64,000 bases of DNA from Pomacea canaliculata (GCF_003073045.1 NC_037594.1:25240927-25304926), one strand, 5' to 3'; shown: positions 12,533 through 26,027, counted from the stretch's first letter. The notes: a model not told the origin generated them from the letters alone. Numbers and translations are program-made.

Positions 12533-13472
12533 GATTTTTTTTACATGGTGGGGTTGTTAGCCCTACCACAACCTATTTTACCTCTAGGTGAGGTGTCCAC
12601 CTTAGTCGCCTCTTACGACATGCCTGGCTGGATGGCAGGGACCCTATTCTTACAATGCTTGCTAGGCAAGCATACCCCGGGGTCCCACAGGGGTCTGTAG
12701 TAGGGCAGAATACAGTAAACGCCATTGACTGAAGTGTGTTCGTTAGGGAGAATTATTACAGGGCGAGGTAAACATGACTCTCATACACTCTTTTAGGTTA
12801 GTTAAATTTAGAAAAATTCTCCATCGCAATTGTTCCCCCAAATGATCAACAACGACGTGGAGTCTTAATCTTCTCATTATAAAGTCAAGATACGTCTAAC
12901 ATTGTCACAACTTAGAGGCTGAAATGTACTCTGAGACTGAGAGCACTGGCGAGTTGTATTTTCAGAGCTGATATTTCGGAGAGATTGGATACTTTTTTGT
13001 TATGGAAAGTGACATGCCATTCCTGAGAGCCTAAAATGTCATCACTAAATTATATGGACTATATGTGTATGACATACTGTACTTTCTACCATCTTTGCCG
13101 AATGTGCTTTTCAAATCATTCGCACACATAAAATGTACAGTTTTTTGTGAAAAAAAATAGTTTGGTGTGTAGTTAGTGTGATGTGAGATGAATTCAGCAT
13201 CTCATGTATTATCTTGTGCACGTGCGGTCTAAGGTTTAAAAGTGACATGTGGACTACATGCAGCAGTTTGTGACAGACCAGACATCACAGCACGAGCTAT
13301 TGCAATGTTTGTCTTGTGTTTATCCAACATCAAGTGTGATGTCCCTCATTGCAATATAGTGTCGGGGTCTACAGCCTGGAGTCTAGGCATACCTGACACA
13401 TGATACTGGTGCCAGTACTTGACAAATTTTCATCTATTGCTTTACGATTGTGAGTGCTAAGGCATTAAGATT

Positions 13473-13488
13473 GACGACGACGACGACG

Positions 13489-13575
<87 letters not shown>
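13473..13575. repeat. Compound trinucleotide repeat (GAC)5-(CTG)12-(ATG)16 at a splice acceptor
   Basis: GAC repeats (13473-13487) are followed by CTG (13492-13527) and ATG (13528-13575). The array ends 11 nt before the acceptor of gene A exon 2 (TTTTCAG ending at 13586), so it takes the place of much of the usual polypyrimidine tract. Confidence 0.95.
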
Positions 13576-13595
13576 TATGTTTTCAGCTGATGACA

Positions 13596-16500
13596 ATGGC
13601 TCCCCTGTGGACCCTCGTGCTCATGATTTTGCCCTTTCTGGCCTCTTCCTTCCCACAAGGTAAGCACTGGCTCAAGTACAACTCAATTAAATTACCTAAC
13701 CCACCGGACTATTTTATTAACAAATTATAATTTTTAATCTATGCTTTTAATTTATGGAATCAACAACCATGTAGTGACTGGTGGTAGGTCTCGTATTGTC
13801 TCGTGTACGAATGGTGTCTCGTGTCTGACGTCTTGTGTGCGTCATTTGTTCCACGTCACTTGAAGCAGAAAAAGACGTCATCTGTCAGAGAAAAGCAGCG
13901 GCTCTCTAATGGCCTGATCACCAACAGCTTTAAATGGATATTTCTTAAAATAAGTGAAATCCATGAAATTAAATACAAATGGTTCCAGGTTAGACTGTGC
14001 TTATGGTATTAGCTACAAATATTATTTTTAAAGACATGAAAGTTTGAAGTAATAACCTATGTGCCTCTTGTAACCAAGAAAAAGAAACAATTGACCATAT
14101 TTTGGTAAACTATGTTAGAGAATTTTGGAAAGCATTAGAAAAGAGAATTAATAATAAATGTAAACATGTAAGTGACTTTCAATTTACTATTACACTTATC
14201 TTATTTGGATATAGTGAAAATAACTGACCGCATAATATTAAAGTTTTACACATCAATCCATATTTAGAACAAGAACTATGTATGCGGGTCTTTCTACAAG
14301 AATTATATAGACGAATGAAAGTGGAGAGAAGTACATCTCTTAGCAAGTTGGAATTGTCAACTTTTGATCAACTATGCGAACCTTATAGAAATCTTCTTAC
14401 ACCTGTGTAATTTCATATTATGGAATAACGTATGTAGTGAGAACCGATAGCTAAATGAGTTGAGAAGGAAAGAGTATGAAAACATTGTAAAAGCAGGGTT
14501 AGTTTGTGAACATTGAATGCCCTATGATACATAGTCTGTCTGTGACATGGCCAAATGTAATTTATTACCGAAATGTTTTATATGTATGAACTCTTGTAAT
14601 CATGTACTAAATAACTACTGTTGATAAAAAAAAGGGGATAAAATACCAACAAATGGGTTTTTAGTACTTGAACCAGAAGAAAAACTGTGGACATTGTATA
14701 GCATTCTGTTTAATGAATACAGGTGGTGGTAATGAGATGACAGTGTGCGCACGTGCGAAGGTGTGTGTGTGTTCGTGGGTGTGTTTCTTTTTTTCTTACT
14801 TTTGTGTGAACCTTTGTACGACTATTTGTACTGCTGTAATATACAGCCATGAAATATAGAAAAGGAAAACAATAATATAGTCAAACACACCGGCGACCAC
14901 ATACACACTGAAGTGCTGTATATGAATATAGACAAATTACGAGTCACACACTCACCGGGTGGTCCTACGTGTACAGCCCCAGCAACTACTGGGTACAACG
15001 ATACCAGGTGTATAGGTTGATGACTACACACACTATCCAATATAATTTTATTGTTTCATAAGCAGTTAAACTGTATAAACCACATGAACTAATAGGTACA
15101 TACACTGTATTGTCACATACACCGGCATGGAACTACATAAACTATTTATCAATAGCATCGTTTATTTTTACAGGAATCACACTAGTCAGTGTCAGTGTAA
15201 GTGTGTCAGTGCCAGTGTCAGTGTCAGTGAAGCTGATGGTCTCTCGGTCTGTGGGAATAACTAATGATCTCAGAGGTCGTGTGACTAATGTCAGCACCAG
15301 TGATACCAGTGTCCTCGGGTGTTGACATACCCACTGTACTCAATACGTATGGACTTGAACAGTTGTGGTTTTGACATTTGACACCATCTGTACCTTGTAC
15401 GGTTTAAAAAAAATATTTGTTAAAACACAAATCATGCAATTGCCACTCTTTGCTAGTTATCAGCTGTATCACTCTACCTATAGTAAGGTGACACTATATG
15501 CTGGCATAGTAAGGTGACACTATATGCTAGGTCATTTTACTATTTGCAGAACCATTCTCAACTCTGTCTCTCTTTCACTTATTGTCGGTAATTCTAAGTA
15601 TCGGTCATTTTAACCCATCGATCATTCTACTTATTTGTTACATACATAGACACACTCACACACAGACGAAGTGTGTTGATATATTCACTTCTGTTCATGA
15701 ACGGCACAATGTTTAATAGGTGCTTGATTCATGCAGTTCTCCATTCCCCACCTCTGACAGGACGTCGATTTTTTAGGATGATATTTTACATGAAATACCT
15801 TTTGTTGCGACAGCTTTTAATTTGTTTGTAAAACGAATAATTGTTTCTAAGCACGGGACGCGTTGTGACAACTTTCTGTTTGTGCACATGTCGATGTATC
15901 AGCCTGGACTTACTTCTCCCTCTGTCATCGTTGTGGTGGGCTTACCTGAGGGATCACAGGTAGGATGCAGCAGGTGAGGACATTCTCCAAGTCTTTGCTG
16001 AACGGCGGCGAATATGTCTCTCCACTGCCTAATGTTCATCAACAGTTCTTCTCTGTCCACCTCAGCAAGGGTAATGAACCTCCATCAAGGGTTTTACAGT
16101 GTTCTTCGCGTCACATGGTCCAGCCAGACACGCTTGTGGTGCCATCTTGTTGTTGCCAGAACGGATTCTTGTGGACCTGGGTGCTGGCAGTGCTTTATAC
16201 ATAGTCTTTGGTTTTGTGTCCCCGGTAGGAAATTCAGGGAGTTTCTTTGAGCATTCGGTCTCAAATATGTGTATCTTTTTACCTGTGTCAGCAAGCAGAG
16301 TTCGTCTCCTCCCCACCCACAGAGCAAAACGACAACTAATAGGAATTTGTGCAGTCAATTTTTAGAGGTAAAGCTGATGCGGAGAACAATTCTGTTTAGC
16401 CTGGCCATTTCTGGTGTTACTGTGGTAATGATCATTGTTTCTGCCGTGCCGCTGCCATCTTTGGACATGATGGCCCCCAGGTACTTCCAGCTGTTGATCC

Positions 16501-19500
16501 ACTGATGTAGATCTTTGCCTTCAGAGGGACCTTTCAGTGACCTTTCAGTCTCCCTGCCTGTGATGGCCTATCCCCTAGTTTACCAAGTCTGCTACTGCCC
16601 GATCGTGATCGGAGAATAGACATGATGAGATGCTTCTGGGTTTGCCGCAATTTGTAGACTAGCAGGCACAGAGACCATTTGGTCAAGTTGTATCCCCTAG
16701 TCACGTGACCCTTTGGTCAGGTCTCCCTGGCCATGTGGCCAATGACATCTGCACTGCTGGACATGAGACAAGGCTGGTCTCTAGTTATTTAGCTGAAAGC
16801 AAGCTAAGACTATGGAATATTCATCACAGCTGGTGCATTGTTCCCACTCAAAACATTTATTTACTAATGCTGTTACTCTTAATAGCCAAACACTACATCT
16901 GTCAGACCTTCCTCCTTTATGTTCTCCTCCTCCACATCTGTAGACAACTGTTTATAATTACTGATAATTGGTTGTGCAAAACAACCTATTAGAATTCTTA
17001 GTTTTTCCTGCAATGTTCGTGTCATGCCTGTCACGTGAAGAGACTGGGATCACAGAGCAAGATGTTATCTTTGTGCTAAATGTTGGCCACTTTACAAGCT
17101 GCTAATTATAGCAGAACTCGGTGAGGCTTGACTTGACCCCGTGTTTTTCTGATGAACAGGCCAAGACATTGGCGTCTGTTGCAACACCAAGAAAAGGTAA
17201 CTTGCCTTAAGTGACACAATGATGTGCGTGTTTTCTTATTTATTTATTAATTTATGTTTATATCCAACATCAACAAAAACGCTCAACAACAGGGTACTCA
17301 CCTTTAAAACATATCTTTCACCAGCGTACACGTTCTCACGGATTGTGTGATGGGAGAGGCTGTACATGTGTGTCAGTTATAAAAGAGATTTTTTTTAGTG
17401 AGTTCCAAAAGTGTTTATGATGTTTCTGGCTACTGACCTTTGACTCTTGTTTATAGGAATTTTTCCAGAGAAAAAAGTGGATTTTTCGATACCGGAAAAG
17501 ATTCTCAGGTACAAGAGGCCGGGGACGAAGAGGGTAGGTCACTGTAAGCAAACCGTTGGTCCGTGATGTCATGGGGTGGTGTTGACACACCACATGTGTG
17601 CACTACGTCACCTGTTTGTGTGACGCCAGTGGTGTGCTTATGTCGCCGAGTGCCAGAGCCCGGCTGTTGACCGGGATGTAACATGCCGCGGTATGTAGTC
17701 CCACGTTCAGCCAGCGATGTCTTGTTTGTACCCTGTTTGTACCCAATGTCTGCGGGGAATAAACAACACTCCTACTCCCCACCTCACCCCTGTCTTCAAG
17801 ATAACAACTGATGGCAATATCGTGCGTGTGGCCTCCCTTGTGTGCAGGTCGTCTTAGGGTCATAGAAATAATAAGTGGAAGCAATTTAGTCCGACTCATC
17901 TCATCTGAGAAAATTGTTTTAGCTGTTCAATAATTTGTTGCACGTGTCGGTAGAACACGAACTTGTATTACTGGACTGCTGGCAGACGATTTTTTTCCAG
18001 TTAACTACTAAAACGAGGCATGAGACTACAAAACTTCCGGTTTAGTCACATTCTTTGTTTAGGCTCACCGAGACTAACAACGGAGAACTTCGCAAGAGGC
18101 TAAGCGTTGGTCTTGGTAGACAGACAGCATCCACCTGTACACATCCGTGGGTAGACCGTTTAACGGGTGTCTTGTTTATTTTAGTTTGTACTGAAGTGTC
18201 CAAACGTGTGAGTCTTGTACACTGTCAGCATGACCGCTGATGTAGCTGGAGTTTTCAAGGTGTCAACTCTGACTACTATACTGTCAACAGCTCTGAATAT
18301 GTCTAGTATGACACATGAAGTTGTGTTGTGAGTTGTTGAGATGTTGCACGTGACTGCCATTACAATGGGAAAGGTCGCAGGTGTCGCTGTCTGTACTGTC
18401 ATGACTGACAACTGACTGGTGTCAAATGCTTAGCGTGTTCAGCTTGAAGTCAGTGGCATAGTCTAACAATCTCTTTTGTGAAGATCTTGTGAAGATACTG
18501 GCTGTCTTTTGTGAATATCTTGTGATTAACTTGTCGCCAGTCTTTTTGGTGATTTTGAGGACTCGGCATTCTTGTCATTTGTGCTGACTTCTTTCTCCTG
18601 TTTCGTCCTTTCTTTTGTGTCTGTAGCAGATGGCGCTCTTTGTTTTCATGACTTTGCACGTGTATGTCTGGCAAACTGCGGTGTTACGCAGGCCAGGTCT
18701 ACCGAGGTTGTCCCTCTGTAGTCTGTATGTAAACATCCACACACACACTCTTTATCTCTCACAGACATACACATAACATATACACACACTATCTCTGACA
18801 CACACACACACACACTTTCTCACACATATACATAAGACTCTCACACAAACTTGCTCTTTCTCTCACACACTCTGACACACACATAACACTATCTCACAGA
18901 GGTGTGAGGGAAGTGAGAGAGCGATATGAGAAATTAAACTAAAGGAAAAAAAGGGAGAAGAACAAAGTTTGGGAGGCAAAGAGAGAAAGAATGTGAAAGA
19001 AAAGAGAGAGAGAGAGAATGTAGAGAAGGGTGTGAAGGCAGGAAGGATTTTCTATGCTGACGTCATCGTTGTCCGGAAGACACTGTACAGCAGAGATGCT
19101 AGAGGTGCAAATAGGATTGCGGGCCTTTGGAAGCCGGCACAACATACATAGCTGTGCAATAAAAAATGATGGACTGTCTCCTCCAGACGGTGCACTTGTT
19201 AGCACGGACACCCCACCAGGTGCGGGGCCTTGGGCAGTCGCCCCTGCTCATCCCTAGCGCCGCCTCTGACCCCAGGGAGGAGGATAGGGGAAGTGACTGA
19301 TGCAGGGAACTGTATGATACTAACTAGGAATGAAATGTCATCATGTGACCTCACATATTGTTACTGTTGTTATTTGATGTGTATGTAACCTTCATTTCAC
19401 CTGCAGAATTTTTTCTCAAATAATGACTTTCTGACCGTTTTTCTATGATGTCAACTTATTTGGAGACTGTGAAATGTTTGCAGGGAATCCATTTGTGCGA

Positions 19501-22500
19501 GTCATTTGCACGTGCAAGCTGTACCTGTTGTCCTCGTCTCCTTCACTCGATCGTTCATTTGTCTGTTTATTCGATGCTTTGTTCGCATATTCTTCTGTCC
19601 ATTTTATTCATTGTAACTGTTCTTGGTTAATGGAAAATGTTATGACAGAGCTAATTAATGTCTAATATGTCTTATTGCGAGTAGATGGAGCTTGAGATCA
19701 TTACTAACTCATGTATGTCTCACTGCATTACTAACTCATGCTATTACCTGCAGAAGATCAAAAGTGGAATTATCAGCCGGTAAAATCACACCTGCCTCTG
19801 TTCCCTGTCCTGCAAGGTATGTCCCCCCTGACTGTCTCAGTGCTTGCTGTCAACTTGCACTCTGTCCTTGTATCCGCTTATTTACTTTTGGCATGTCCCA
19901 TACCAAAAATGTAAACTCTGTGTGTAGGCAAGTAGCTTTTCTGTGATTTTGGCTTATTTATTATTTAAATCTTTATTGTTGATGTTTTTTTAGCCATGCA
20001 ACTGAGTAAGTATTGAATGTGTCAGGTCACTAGGACTGCATGCACCAGAGACAGACTGTAATGCTCACATCAGAAACAATATCTGCTGTTCAAACCACAG
20101 CAATGTGTAAATGTCTTTATGAAATGACTGTAAAGACAGGTAAACCAAGAAAGACTTTGGTCAGTCTCTTCATGCACGTGATTACTTGTGTAGGTGGGCA
20201 GTGCAGGTGGAGCAGAGTTCCGAGTACATTGTTTACTCTGTTTACAACTGTAGCAGCAGCGGCCTCAAGCCATCAGCTTTCTGTTGCATCATTGTGTCAT
20301 GTCAACACATGGTCTAGACTAGAGTGTTGCTGATAATGTCACTGTCATGGTCATTGTGACATGACAGTACAGCAGTCTAGACTAGTATGTTGCTGATAAT
20401 GTCCATGTCATGGTCATTGTGACATGACAGTACAGCAGTCTAGACTAGTATGTTGCTGTGTGATGTCACTGTCATAGTTATCGTGATGCTCGGTGTGTGG
20501 CCATGGATACAGTGATGGACACAATCCACAACCCAGTCATTTCAAATGTTTGTAAATGTTTCAGGTACCCAGTACCTCTGAATGTTGCTGTCAGTAATTA
20601 GCAAACATTTTCAGATCACAGAAGCTGACCTTTGATATCTCCTTGCAAACAGAACTCATGGTGTAGCCTTGTTATTACAATTCTTAATATCACATTGAAA
20701 AACAGCTTTAATTGTCCTTCATTGTGTGCTAGAGTCTTCTAGAATTTTCTAGCTTCATTTGCTACTCAGCTTATTTTGCTTCTCTATGTCCTTGCCACCT
20801 TACCTAGTGCTCTGTTATGTCTTTTTTTTTTTTTTTTACAAAGTGATCACCTCAGACCATCTTCCAGTCAAGTCATTTTTCAGTGTCTTGCGATTGTGAT
20901 GCAGTAATTTGATTTTATTTGTTATTTGTAATAGTTTATTTCTCCGGAGGCAAGTGTTTTTCTTGCCTTGTTATTTATCTTAAGTTGATATCCAATTTTT
21001 TTTTTTTTTTTCACTTAATATGCATGAATTCAGCAGTTGAGATCACAGTCTGTGTTATTCTGGAGCCTTGTGTGAGTTTCAAATCCGGTATGGCAGGGCA
21101 AAGCCATAACATGGTGCCACTCCAGTTTAAGTTTTTATTAAGTATACCCCAATAAGTCAAGTTCTGAAAAAAAACAGATTGTAAGATGGTGGTTAGGATA
21201 GTTGTTAATAACAGTGGACAGAAGATTATTATTTTTCACAACTTTCACTAAGATCAATGATTCCTGTTTTAGCTATTTGACAAAATAATTTCAGAATAAA
21301 TAACATTTGTAATACTGTCAATAGATGATGACTCTTTTGTTCCTCCATACTCTGTACTTTTCTCATAAAAAGAAAGAAAGAATAAAAGAAAAAGTAAGTA
21401 AAAAACCACAAAGCTAGCTAGAGGCTGTTTTTTTTTTTTGTTAGTAAAGAGGCAGTTATCTTCCTTTGTTCAAGTATGTGTGCATTGTGTTGATGATTTT
21501 GGGTATTTATTATTATTATCATTATTTTTACAGGCTACGTGTGCTGTAATCAACCTGCAACGTGAGTAAAGTTGTCTTTATTGCTTTGAATCTTCAAAAA
21601 ACAAGTTTTCATTTATATTGGAAGATAATAAAACTGATGATTGAGTATCTGACACAGGAGGTAAAATGAAAACAGGCGCCATGCTGGTAGTCACTTATGT
21701 AATATATAGTCTGTCAGCTGCAGGAAACTAGTCGTCAAGCAGATCGAGTTGCTTCCTCTTGCTCGTTGTCTCATTAATCATCTCACTCATTGTCTTCTCA
21801 CTGTTGCACTGTTGACTGCTTTCATCTTTCTTTGTGAGACACATGCTTGCTTCAATGCAGCTGTTATTATACAAGTGATTTACCTAAGGTAATTGTTAGG
21901 TTGTTGTTGTTTATTGATTGCTGATTATTGATTCAGGAGGCCTCCTGGACGTCGGAATGGTTGGAAAAGAAATCAAGGCTATGCCCTCACAAAAAGAGGT
22001 ATGTGAGAGATTTTAGTATCCTGGGGTTAATAAAATAAGGCCACTTTCTCCCTCACACACACACACACGCGTACACACATACACACAGATACACGCATCC
22101 ATGCACATGCACAAATACACACACAGTATGAGATGATTAGATTTTACTACAAGCTGTCATGTAGCTAAACTAGCTATTTATATATTTATAAGAGTTGAAA
22201 GGTTCAGTGTGTCTAGCCTGTTAGCCTTCTCTTACTGTTACAAATTATCTGCTATAAATAATATGAAGGTGTGCTTAAGCTGTTATATAGCCTTTCTTTC
22301 TCTCTCTAGATGATGACTACTCGGATCTGCACAAAATGATTGCAAAAATCATCCGTCGCCTGGCGGAGTCTGCAGACAGACAAGACAGCCAGCTACCAGA
22401 GTCTGCAGACAGACCAGACATCAGTCACGTGGCGGAGTCGCTAGACAGATTAGATGACTCTGTCGTTGTTCCATCTTTGCCCACAACCAGCGACGACGAC

Positions 22501-25500
22501 AACCACATTCGCAGCATTTTGGGTGACTGGGAACTCGAGGACAATGACCTGGCCTCCAGTGGCTTCAAAAAACGGTTTTCAGGTATGTGATCAAAAGTTA
22601 TATAGGTACTGTCATCACTGGGCCGCCTCTATTTACTGGTCATGTCTATCAACCGTTTTACTCAGTATGCTATCAAATGTGTGCTCGCACATGCTCTCAC
22701 TCACTTCTAAACGTGTGTGGACATGTATGTGAACACAGACACATAGAATATTATAAACACACACACACTCTCGCATGCACAGTCTTGTATATCCCACCGT
22801 CTACGGGTTTGATTGTCTGTCTAGGAACTTAGCCAGTACAAATGTTCACAATTTTCTTATTGTTGTCAGGTTTTCTCAAACGTCTATACAATAAAACCAA
22901 AGACTTTAATTAACTGGTCAGTTTTAAAATATCTGTCCGAGAAAGTCAAAGACTTGTCAGGTCAGTCCTCAAGGCTGTTTGTCACACAGCTTGAAGTCAC
23001 ATCCTGTAGTCTATAGGCACAATCAACAAAACGGTAGAATGATTAAAAATAGATGTGATCGCTGAAGCAATGAACATATGTGAGCACCATCTCTTAACAT
23101 CTCATCTCTTGTCTCATAAAAAGGCAGTGGAGCTGGGGGCATGAACATGTAGGTATTTTTCCTGACATCTCTGCTACAGTACAGCCATACCAGTGTTGTC
23201 TGGTGCAGTGTGTGTGACAGCCATACCAGTGTTGTCTGGTCCACACGTCTTTGATTTTTCTCCTCTGATCTCTAAGTGCTGTTATTTCCTTTTTTGCTGC
23301 TGCTTTTTATTTGTTGTCATTGTTGTCATGTTTGTTTTTGGCTTATTTTGCAGTCTCAAACTTTTAGTCTGTCATCTCTAATGTCAAAGACATAGAGCGC
23401 CATCATGTCACATAGGCTCAGAACTGAATGATGTCCATGACATGGTGTCCTGATATATACAAGTAGTTATAAGCTGACTATAGGGCTACAATGCTACGTA
23501 GGAGCACACATAAACAATAGAAACAACAACAGGAACGCTGTTACATAAAGTACTACAGGGGAAACAAGCCGAGATGGGCAGAAGGTTGCTGGAGGTTGAC
23601 AGAATCAGACACAGAAATAATATATAAATAATATAAATATATCTGTGTAGCACATCCCTGTGTTGTGTATTGTACATAGCTATATTATATTTGTGTTGTG
23701 TATTAGACATAGCTACACTAAATATTGCTGTGTAGTACATCTCTTGTGTTGTGTATTGTACATAGCTATATTATATTTGTTTTGTACATCCTTTGTGTTG
23801 TGTATTAGACATAGCTACACTTAATATTGCTGTGTAGTAGAACAGTTGTGTATTATAAATAGCTACACTATATTTGTGTTGTGTATTATACATAGCTTTA
23901 ATTAATATATATATATACTACATCCCTTGTGTTGTGTATTAGAATAGCTATACTCTATATATATATATATATGGTACATACCTATATTGTGTATTATAAA
24001 TAGCTACACTATTTTTGTATGGTACATTTCTTGTGTTGTGCATTAGACATAGCTACACTGTATATATCTGTGTGGTACATCCCTTGTGTTGTATATTATA
24101 CACACACATATATATATTTGTGTATTGCATCCCCGTGTTGTGCATTATAAATAGCTACACTATATTTGTGTTGCACATCTCTTGTGTTGTGTGTTATACA
24201 TAGCTACACTATAAATATATGTGCTACATCCCTTGTGTTGTGTATTCAACATAGCTATACTGTATATGTCAGTGTGGTAATCCCTTGTGTTGTGTATTAG
24301 ACATAGCTACAGTGTGTGTGTATATATATGTGTTTGTGTGTGGTGCATCGTTTGTGTTGTGTTTGTTATATTTTTTGTGTTGTCTATATGAGATACTGTA
24401 TTTGTAATGGTATCTACAAGTTGCTATTGCCAAATTAAGACCAAATGTTTTTAATATTGCTCGCCAGTATGTTTCTGAAATACTGATTATACAAGATTTC
24501 ATGTGGTCCTTTCTTTAATATAATTTTGTCTGGTCTTTCTTTAATATGATAGACGATTTTGTATCATGCATTCCATTATTACACCATCATCTTCAGCTGA
24601 GAAATAGTAATAGAAAATGGCTACAGAAAGCTCTGTAAAGTCGCTTGTGACTTACTATGTGCTAGCAATATTATAGACATTTACAGTCAGAAATGCCTTT
24701 AGAAATCTAAAATGTAATTTCTTTTATTGAAATATATGGGATTAGAGAGGGATATCACCCCTCCTACCATGCAAATGAGTTTTAATTCAGTCAGTAATCT
24801 TTAAACATTGGTTAATGCTTTGCTATGATATGCTGTGCTATGAGATGTTGCTAAAGTGTGGACTGTGTGTACACAAAGCAAAACTGCCAACAATTTAGCT
24901 GAACTTACTTTCCTTTAAGATATATTTATATCTTCATTTCTTTCTCTCGCGCTCTCTCACTCTTTTTTTGTCACGATTTTTTCTTTTCTTTCTTTTTCCT
25001 TCTTTCTTAATCAACACTGTGTTTTCCTTCTTACAGGGGAGGTTAACAAACTTCAGGACATTGGTGAGTACACTTTCTATGATGTGTCTGATCAATATTA
25101 TGCTGCTGACAGCAAGTCGACTGTCTCAGCTGAAGCATGCTTACATTATACAACATATCAATGTCAATACTTTTATTATTATAAACATTTGTCCATGTGG
25201 ACACACTCACCAACACATGCAGTGATATAGCCCTAGTTGCTGGCATGGCATAAGACACAAACAAACAAACACCAACACACACACACAAAAAAGACAATTA
25301 CATACATAATCTTAAAATGCTCACACTATTTCTCACAACTAAACACAATATGACTTTGGGAGAAAAAAGTCACACTAAACTGAGATGTAAACATGAATGC
25401 TTATTTTTAAATGTTCAGATATATCACATTATCCGACAGTTGGCCTTTTTTAACGTCTACAGTACGTGAGATCATCATGCACACACACACACCTCAAAGA

Positions 25501-26027
25501 TAGCACCATACCTACAATGAAAAGATTCCTATATAACATTTCTGTGCTTAAACATGCTCTGGCTGTGTGAATGGTCTGTCCTACAGCATGATCTGACTTT
25601 GGGAATGTTCTGCCCTATAACATGCTCTTACTGTGGGAATGTTCTGTCATATAATTAACATGCTCTGACTGTGAATGTTCTGCCCTATAACATGCTCTGA
25701 CTGTGGGAATGTTCTGTCATATAATTAACATGCTCTGACTGTGAATGTTCTGTCCTATAACATGCTCTGATCGACTGTCTAAATGCTCTGCCCTATAACA
25801 TGCTCTGACTGAATGTTCTGTCATATAATTGACATGCTCTGACTGAATGTTCTGTCCTGTAACATGCTCTGACTGTCTGAAAGCTCTGTCCTATAACATG
25901 ATCTGTCTAAATGCTCTGTCCTATAACATGCTCTGACTGTCAATGTTCTGCTGTTACAGGCCGCGACTCTCAGCTCGACACGACCATCAGCAAGTCAGTC
26001 AGGGACGTCGCGTTAGCTGGTGTATGA
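13596..26027 (+). CDS. Gene A: secreted precursor with two VCCN modules (9 coding exons)
   Basis: Predicted exons are 13596-13659, 17160-17196, 17457-17533, 19754-19816, 21534-21561, 21937-21998, 22310-22582, 25037-25063 and 25960-26027. All have AG/GT borders and matching phases, and sum to 699 nt (232 aa plus TGA). Exon 1 encodes a signal peptide (MAPLWTLVLMILPFLASS, then FPQ-G) aligning with genes B to F. Exons 2 and 5 are short, go from phase 1 to 2, and each carries a V-C-C-N motif; exons 3 and 6 follow from phase 2 to 1. Basic cleavage sites are frequent (NTKKR, GRR, GWKR, LTKR, FKKR). Exon 7 is acidic and holds about three copies of a 12-13-residue ESADR-type repeat. An AATAAA lies at 26278-26283. 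Function is unknown; a peptide-hormone, neuropeptide or toxin-type precursor is inferred. Extra exons in the long introns cannot be excluded. Confidence 0.72.
13930..14640 (+). mobile_element. L1/Tx1-like retrotransposon 3' end relic
   Basis: Two plus-strand frames give text typical of the end of a LINE ORF2: EIHEIKYKWFQVRL, then a zinc-binding-like C-x2-C-x-E-x-E-T-x2-H pattern (CASCNQEKETIDHIL) and EFWKALEKRI. A noncoding tail ends in an A-rich run near 14628-14634. It is frameshifted and 5' truncated, inside gene A intron 2. Confidence 0.7.
14660..15950. other. Gene A intron 2, no recognised element
   Basis: Only short TG-rich stretches, an AGTGTC micro-repeat near 15187-15230 and a two-copy GTAAGGTGACACTATATGCT repeat (about 15484-15528) are visible. 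Confidence 0.5.
15960..16510 (-). mobile_element. Decayed RTE-like reverse transcriptase C-terminal fragment
   Basis: Minus-strand frames read SWKYLGAIMSKDGSGTAE, MARLNRI, LCGWGGDELCLL, VKRYTYLRPNAQRNSLNF and QESVLATTRWHHKRVWLDHV. This order matches the post-catalytic part of RTE-like reverse transcriptases (YLGS, GCETW, EKRIQAFE, RRKLAWFGHV). Several frameshifts; inside gene A intron 2. Confidence 0.85.
17540..19745. other. Gene A intron 3
   Basis: No further phase-compatible exon was recognised. CA/CT-rich text lies at 18740-18900. A possible old DNA-transposon end (GGCAGTCGCCCCTGCTCA, CGCCGCCTCTGACC) lies near 19190-19275 but is too weak to call. Confidence 0.4.
20313..20495. repeat. 63-bp tandem repeat, about three copies, gene A intron 4
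   Basis: TCTAGACTAG recurs at 20313, 20376 and 20439, followed each time by GTTGCTG and text around GTCATGGTCATTGTGACATG. Confidence 0.85.
23640..24390. repeat. Diverged tandem repeat of roughly 50-60 bp in gene A intron 7
   Basis: About a dozen variable copies of a unit with TTGTGTTGTGTATTA, ACATAGCTACACTATA and GGTACATCCC. TA dinucleotide runs have expanded inside several copies. Short open frames through it are chance products. Confidence 0.88.
25565..25950. repeat. Diverged tandem repeat (about 30-40 bp) in gene A intron 8
   Basis: The unit is close to CTATAACATGCTCTGACTGT plus GGGAATGTTCTGTC. Copies with an extra ATATAATTAA block alternate with copies without it. The array stops just before the last-exon acceptor at 25959. 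Confidence 0.88.

Larger units (their letters stand above)
9462..12706 (-). mobile_element. Full-length RTE-type non-LTR retrotransposon with 13-bp TSD
   Basis: The body (9475-12693) is flanked by perfect 13-bp direct repeats TCTGTAGTAGGGC at 9462-9474 and 12694-12706. On the minus strand it runs from a 5' leader, through an endonuclease region (ILGVSEVRW, about 12250-12290) and reverse transcriptase (QAGFRPGRS, then LDFADDIALLS near 10250-10290), to a C-terminal region (RWRWIGHVLRQ; RWRTLVEALCAT at about 9503). The 3' end is a short TATC repeat, as is usual for RTE elements. The coding region is split over several frames by small indels, so the copy is dead, although both ends and the target duplication are intact. 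It lies antisense in gene A intron 1. Clade assignment is from motif memory, not alignment. Confidence 0.93.

Noticed and set aside
13434..13667. Minus-strand frame with long Ile and Ser runs
   Set aside because: It is the antisense of the GAC/CTG/ATG microsatellite.
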